DNA of 64,000 nt from Artemisia argyi (Eukaryota > Streptophyta > Magnoliopsida > Asterales > Asteraceae). Numbering within the stretch: position 1 is the first letter of the stretch; each line of letters begins with the position of its first letter. The notes beneath the pieces were generated by a model. That model saw only the letters and a program-made list of their open reading frames with translations. It ran no database searches and was not told where the DNA came from. The stretch covers positions 140,077,106 through 140,141,105 of the forward strand of contig CM060698.1 of the NCBI GenBank assembly GCA_030686995.1, in the 5' to 3' direction. Shown in pieces: positions 61,686 through 64,000 of this stretch. A program made the position numbers and the translations under genes.

Positions 61686-64000
61686 CTACGAAGTGAAAAG
61701 CTTCGGATATCTCTTCCTGAACTCGTCCTCACGTTCCCACGTAAATTCTGGTCCATGTCGGGAATTCCAACGAACCTTGACGAGCGGAATGCGACTCCTC
61801 TTGAGTCTTTTAACCTCACGATCTAGAATCTCAATCGGTTCCTCCACGAAATTCAGTTTCTCATTAACACGAATGTCCCTCATTGGAATGACGGGCATTT
61901 CATCAGAAAGACATTTCTTCAAATTACTCACGTGAAACACGTCGTGAACTTTGCTCAGTTCAGACGGTAATTCCAACCTATAAGCCACGGGCCCAATTCT
62001 TTCTAAGATCAAGAATGGTCCAATGTAGCGTGGGTTGAGTTTACCACGTTTCCCGAAACGTATTACACCTTTCCAAGGCGAGACTTTCAGCATCACTTTG
62101 TCTCCAACCTGGAATTCTAAAGGATTACGTCTCTGATCGGCGTAGCTCTTCTGCCTATCTCTGGCGGCTTGCAACCGATCACGAATCTGAGTTACTTTCT
62201 CGGTATTTTCCAAAATAAGCTCAGGGCCTGTAAGTTGACTATCTCCAACTTCTGCCCAACCAATAGGCGAACGACACTTTCTGCCATACAAAGCTTCGAA
62301 TGGTGCAGCCTTAAGACTTGTGTGGTAGCTGTTATTATAGGAGAATTCCGCAAGGGGTAAATACTTCTCCCAGCCTTTACCAAAGTCTATGATGCATGCA
62401 CGAAGCATATCCTCTAGCGTCTGAATGGTCCTCTCACTTTGACCATCGGTTTGGGGATGATATGCAGTACTCATATCAAGCCTTGTCCCCAAAGCCGTTT
62501 GAAGTGATCGCCACAAAGCTGACGTAAAACGACTATCACGATCCGAAATAATAGATATCGGGACTCCATGACGCGAAATAATTTCCTTCGCATATAACCT
62601 TGCAAGCTTATCCACACTATCATCTTCACTAATAGCTAAGAAATGAGCAGACTTTGTCAGACGATCCACAATTACCCAGATAGCGTCACAACCGCTAGCT
62701 GTCCTCGGTAATTTGGTAATGAAGTCCATAGTAATCCGCTCCCATTTCCAGACTGGAAGTTCTGGTTGCGTTAGTAGTCCTGACGGTCTCTGGTGTTCAG
62801 CCTTAACCTTGGCGCATGTCAAGCATTTACTAACGTACGATGCTATATCTGCCTTCATATTTGGCCACCAATAGAACTTCTTAAGATCTTGGTACATTTT
62901 ATCGGAACCAGGGTGAATGGAGTACTTTGACTTATGCGACTCATGCATAATCACTTCTCGAATTTCTCCATATAACGGTACCCAAATCCGATCTCCAAAA
63001 CATAATAATCCATCCGAACGCTCAACAAATCCTTTCTCATTATCAGCCATCCCAAATATGTTCTCGGCTGATCTATTTTCTGCTTTCAACGCTTCCGTTT
63101 GAGCTTCGAGTATTTGAGATGGTAATGGCGATACGATAGTCATTCCCAATGACCTAACTCGTAATGGTGGTACTCTTTCCTTTCGACTAAGAGCATCAGC
63201 AACAACGTTTGCTTTACCAGGATGATAGCGGATTTCACAATCATAATCGCTTAGCAACTCGATCCAACGTCGTTGTCTCATGTTGAGCTCTTTTTGATTC
63301 AAGATGTGTTGTAGACTTTTGTGGTCGGTAAACACAACACACTTGGTTCCGTACAAGTAATGTCTCCATATTCTTAAAGCAAAAACCACAGCACCGAGTT
63401 CCAAATCATGGGTAGTGTAGTTTCTCTCATGCTTTTTGAGCTGTCGGGAAGCATAAGCTATCACTTTCTCTCGTTGCATTAACACGACTCCTAAACCTTT
63501 ATGTGAGGCGTCACAATAGACGACGAAATCCTCGTTACCTTCTGGTAACGCTAAGATAGGAGCACTACACAACATTTTCTTAAGCAATTGAAACGCTTCC
63601 TCTTCTTTATCTCCCCATTTATACGTAACACTCTTTTGAGTCAATTTGGTCAATGGTTTAGCTATCTTCGAAAATCCCTCAATGAATCTTCGGTAATAAC
63701 CAGCTAAACCCAAAAATTGACGAACTTCTGTTGGGGTTGTAGGTGCAGCCCAATCTTTTATCGCCTCAATTTTTGCAGGATCCACGTGGACTCCTTGTCT
63801 GTCAATCACATGACCCAAAAATTGTACTGTCGGAATCCAAAATTCGCATTTCGAAAACTTGGCATAAAGTTTCTCCTTCCTGAGCAATTCCAAAATGAGT
63901 CTTAAATGCTCCTCATGCTCTTTCTCACTCTTTGAATAAATCAGAATGTCATCGATGAATACAATCACGAACTTATCCAAGTAAGGCTTACACACACGAT
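61686..64000 (-). CDS. Ty3/gypsy chromovirus pol, partial (cut by window edge)
   Basis: The frame is open from the window edge to a stop at 61686 (~770 residues). In order: the end of reverse transcriptase with its active-site motif FIDDILIYS; RNase H ([35 protein letters not shown]); the integrase zinc finger ([26 protein letters not shown]) and core ([27 protein letters not shown]); then a C-terminal chromodomain-like segment ([35 protein letters not shown]). RT-RNaseH-integrase order defines gypsy, and the chromodomain marks a chromovirus, which targets chromatin marks. No internal stop is seen. Gag, protease and most of RT lie outside. Confidence 0.93.
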   Translation of the reverse strand, partial: RVCKPYLDKFVIVFIDDILIYSKSEKEHEEHLRLILELLRKEKLYAKFSKCEFWIPTVQFLGHVIDRQGVHVDPAKIEAIKDWAAPTTPTEVRQFLGLAGYYRRFIEGFSKIAKPLTKLTQKSVTYKWGDKEEEAFQLLKKMLCSAPILALPEGNEDFVVYCDASHKGLGVVLMQREKVIAYASRQLKKHERNYTTHDLELGAVVFALRIWRHYLYGTKCVVFTDHKSLQHILNQKELNMRQRRWIELLSDYDCEIRYHPGKANVVADALSRKERVPPLRVRSLGMTIVSPLPSQILEAQTEALKAENRSAENIFGMADNEKGFVERSDGLLCFGDRIWVPLYGEIREVIMHESHKSKYSIHPGSDKMYQDLKKFYWWPNMKADIASYVSKCLTCAKVKAEHQRPSGLLTQPELPVWKWERITMDFITKLPRTASGCDAIWVIVDRLTKSAHFLAISEDDSVDKLARLYAKEIISRHGVPISIISDRDSRFTSALWRSLQTALGTRLDMSTAYHPQTDGQSERTIQTLEDMLRACIIDFGKGWEKYLPLAEFSYNNSYHTSLKAAPFEALYGRKCRSPIGWAEVGDSQLTGPELILENTEKVTQIRDRLQAARDRQKSYADQRRNPLEFQVGDKVMLKVSPWKGVIRFGKRGKLNPRYIGPFLILERIGPVAYRLELPSELSKVHDVFHVSNLKKCLSDEMPVIPMRDIRVNEKLNFVEEPIEILDREVKRLKRSRIPLVKVRWNSRHGPEFTWEREDEFRKRYPKLFTS

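Overview
The window reads as plant nuclear DNA: AT-rich, with GT-AG introns of 70-100 bp, DNA transposons of several superfamilies, and Ty1/copia and Ty3/gypsy retroelements. Several repeat families (a CCHC-ARID retro-gene, an RT-associated ORF, a chromovirus with very long LTRs) resemble ones I associate with Asteraceae, so a composite such as a lettuce, sunflower or chrysanthemum relative is my inference.

Layout. Positions 153-16139 are bounded by ~93-bp terminal inverted repeats and form one ~16 kb Mutator-like element (MULE). It carries a decayed five-exon MuDR-type transposase (11834-15710, minus), a GRF zinc-finger gene at the opposite end (549-908, plus), and five small genes of unknown function between them. 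One small gene is split by a hAT insertion with an exact 8-bp target duplication. Another appears split by ~3.8 kb of repeat sequence. 16140-27100 is gene-poor and holds a deleted hAT element, a pogo/Emigrant-type MITE, a Mutator-type MITE, a foldback element, microsatellites and a copia-related remnant.

Two host genes are clear. CNOT9 (CCR4-NOT subunit) spans 27250-34155 on the plus strand in nine exons. Its 3.9-kb second intron is filled with Helitron-like ends and foldback elements, and its fourth intron holds a poly(A)-tailed retroposed insertion. At 40032-44609 (minus) lies a two-exon gene for a zinc-ribbon protein (DUF7815-like) whose long second exon encodes about twenty Ser/Asp-rich ~34-residue repeats. 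Between them lie two inverted, broken DC1-type zinc-finger gene copies (35640-37000).

From 45188 to 56323 is a nested retroelement block flanked by a 14-bp direct repeat. A minus-strand LTR element encoding a CCHC, protease-like and ARID-domain protein has a young, intact copia element (5' LTR 47286, polyprotein 49628-53719, 3' LTR ending 55251) inserted in its 5' LTR. The copia 3' LTR is followed by a second partial copy of the copia leader, giving an LTR-internal-LTR-internal arrangement. The right end (58052 to the window edge) is a minus-strand chromodomain gypsy element with a 3.58-kb LTR, inserted into an older RT-associated ORF fragment (57300-58051).

How the genes relate: CNOT9 and the zinc-ribbon gene are ordinary single-copy-looking host genes in a matrix of nested transposons. 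The most unusual entity is the multi-gene MULE, whose transposase is inactivated by six nonsense codons (five at expected glutamine positions) and at least two single-base frameshifts, while several of its small accessory reading frames remain open.
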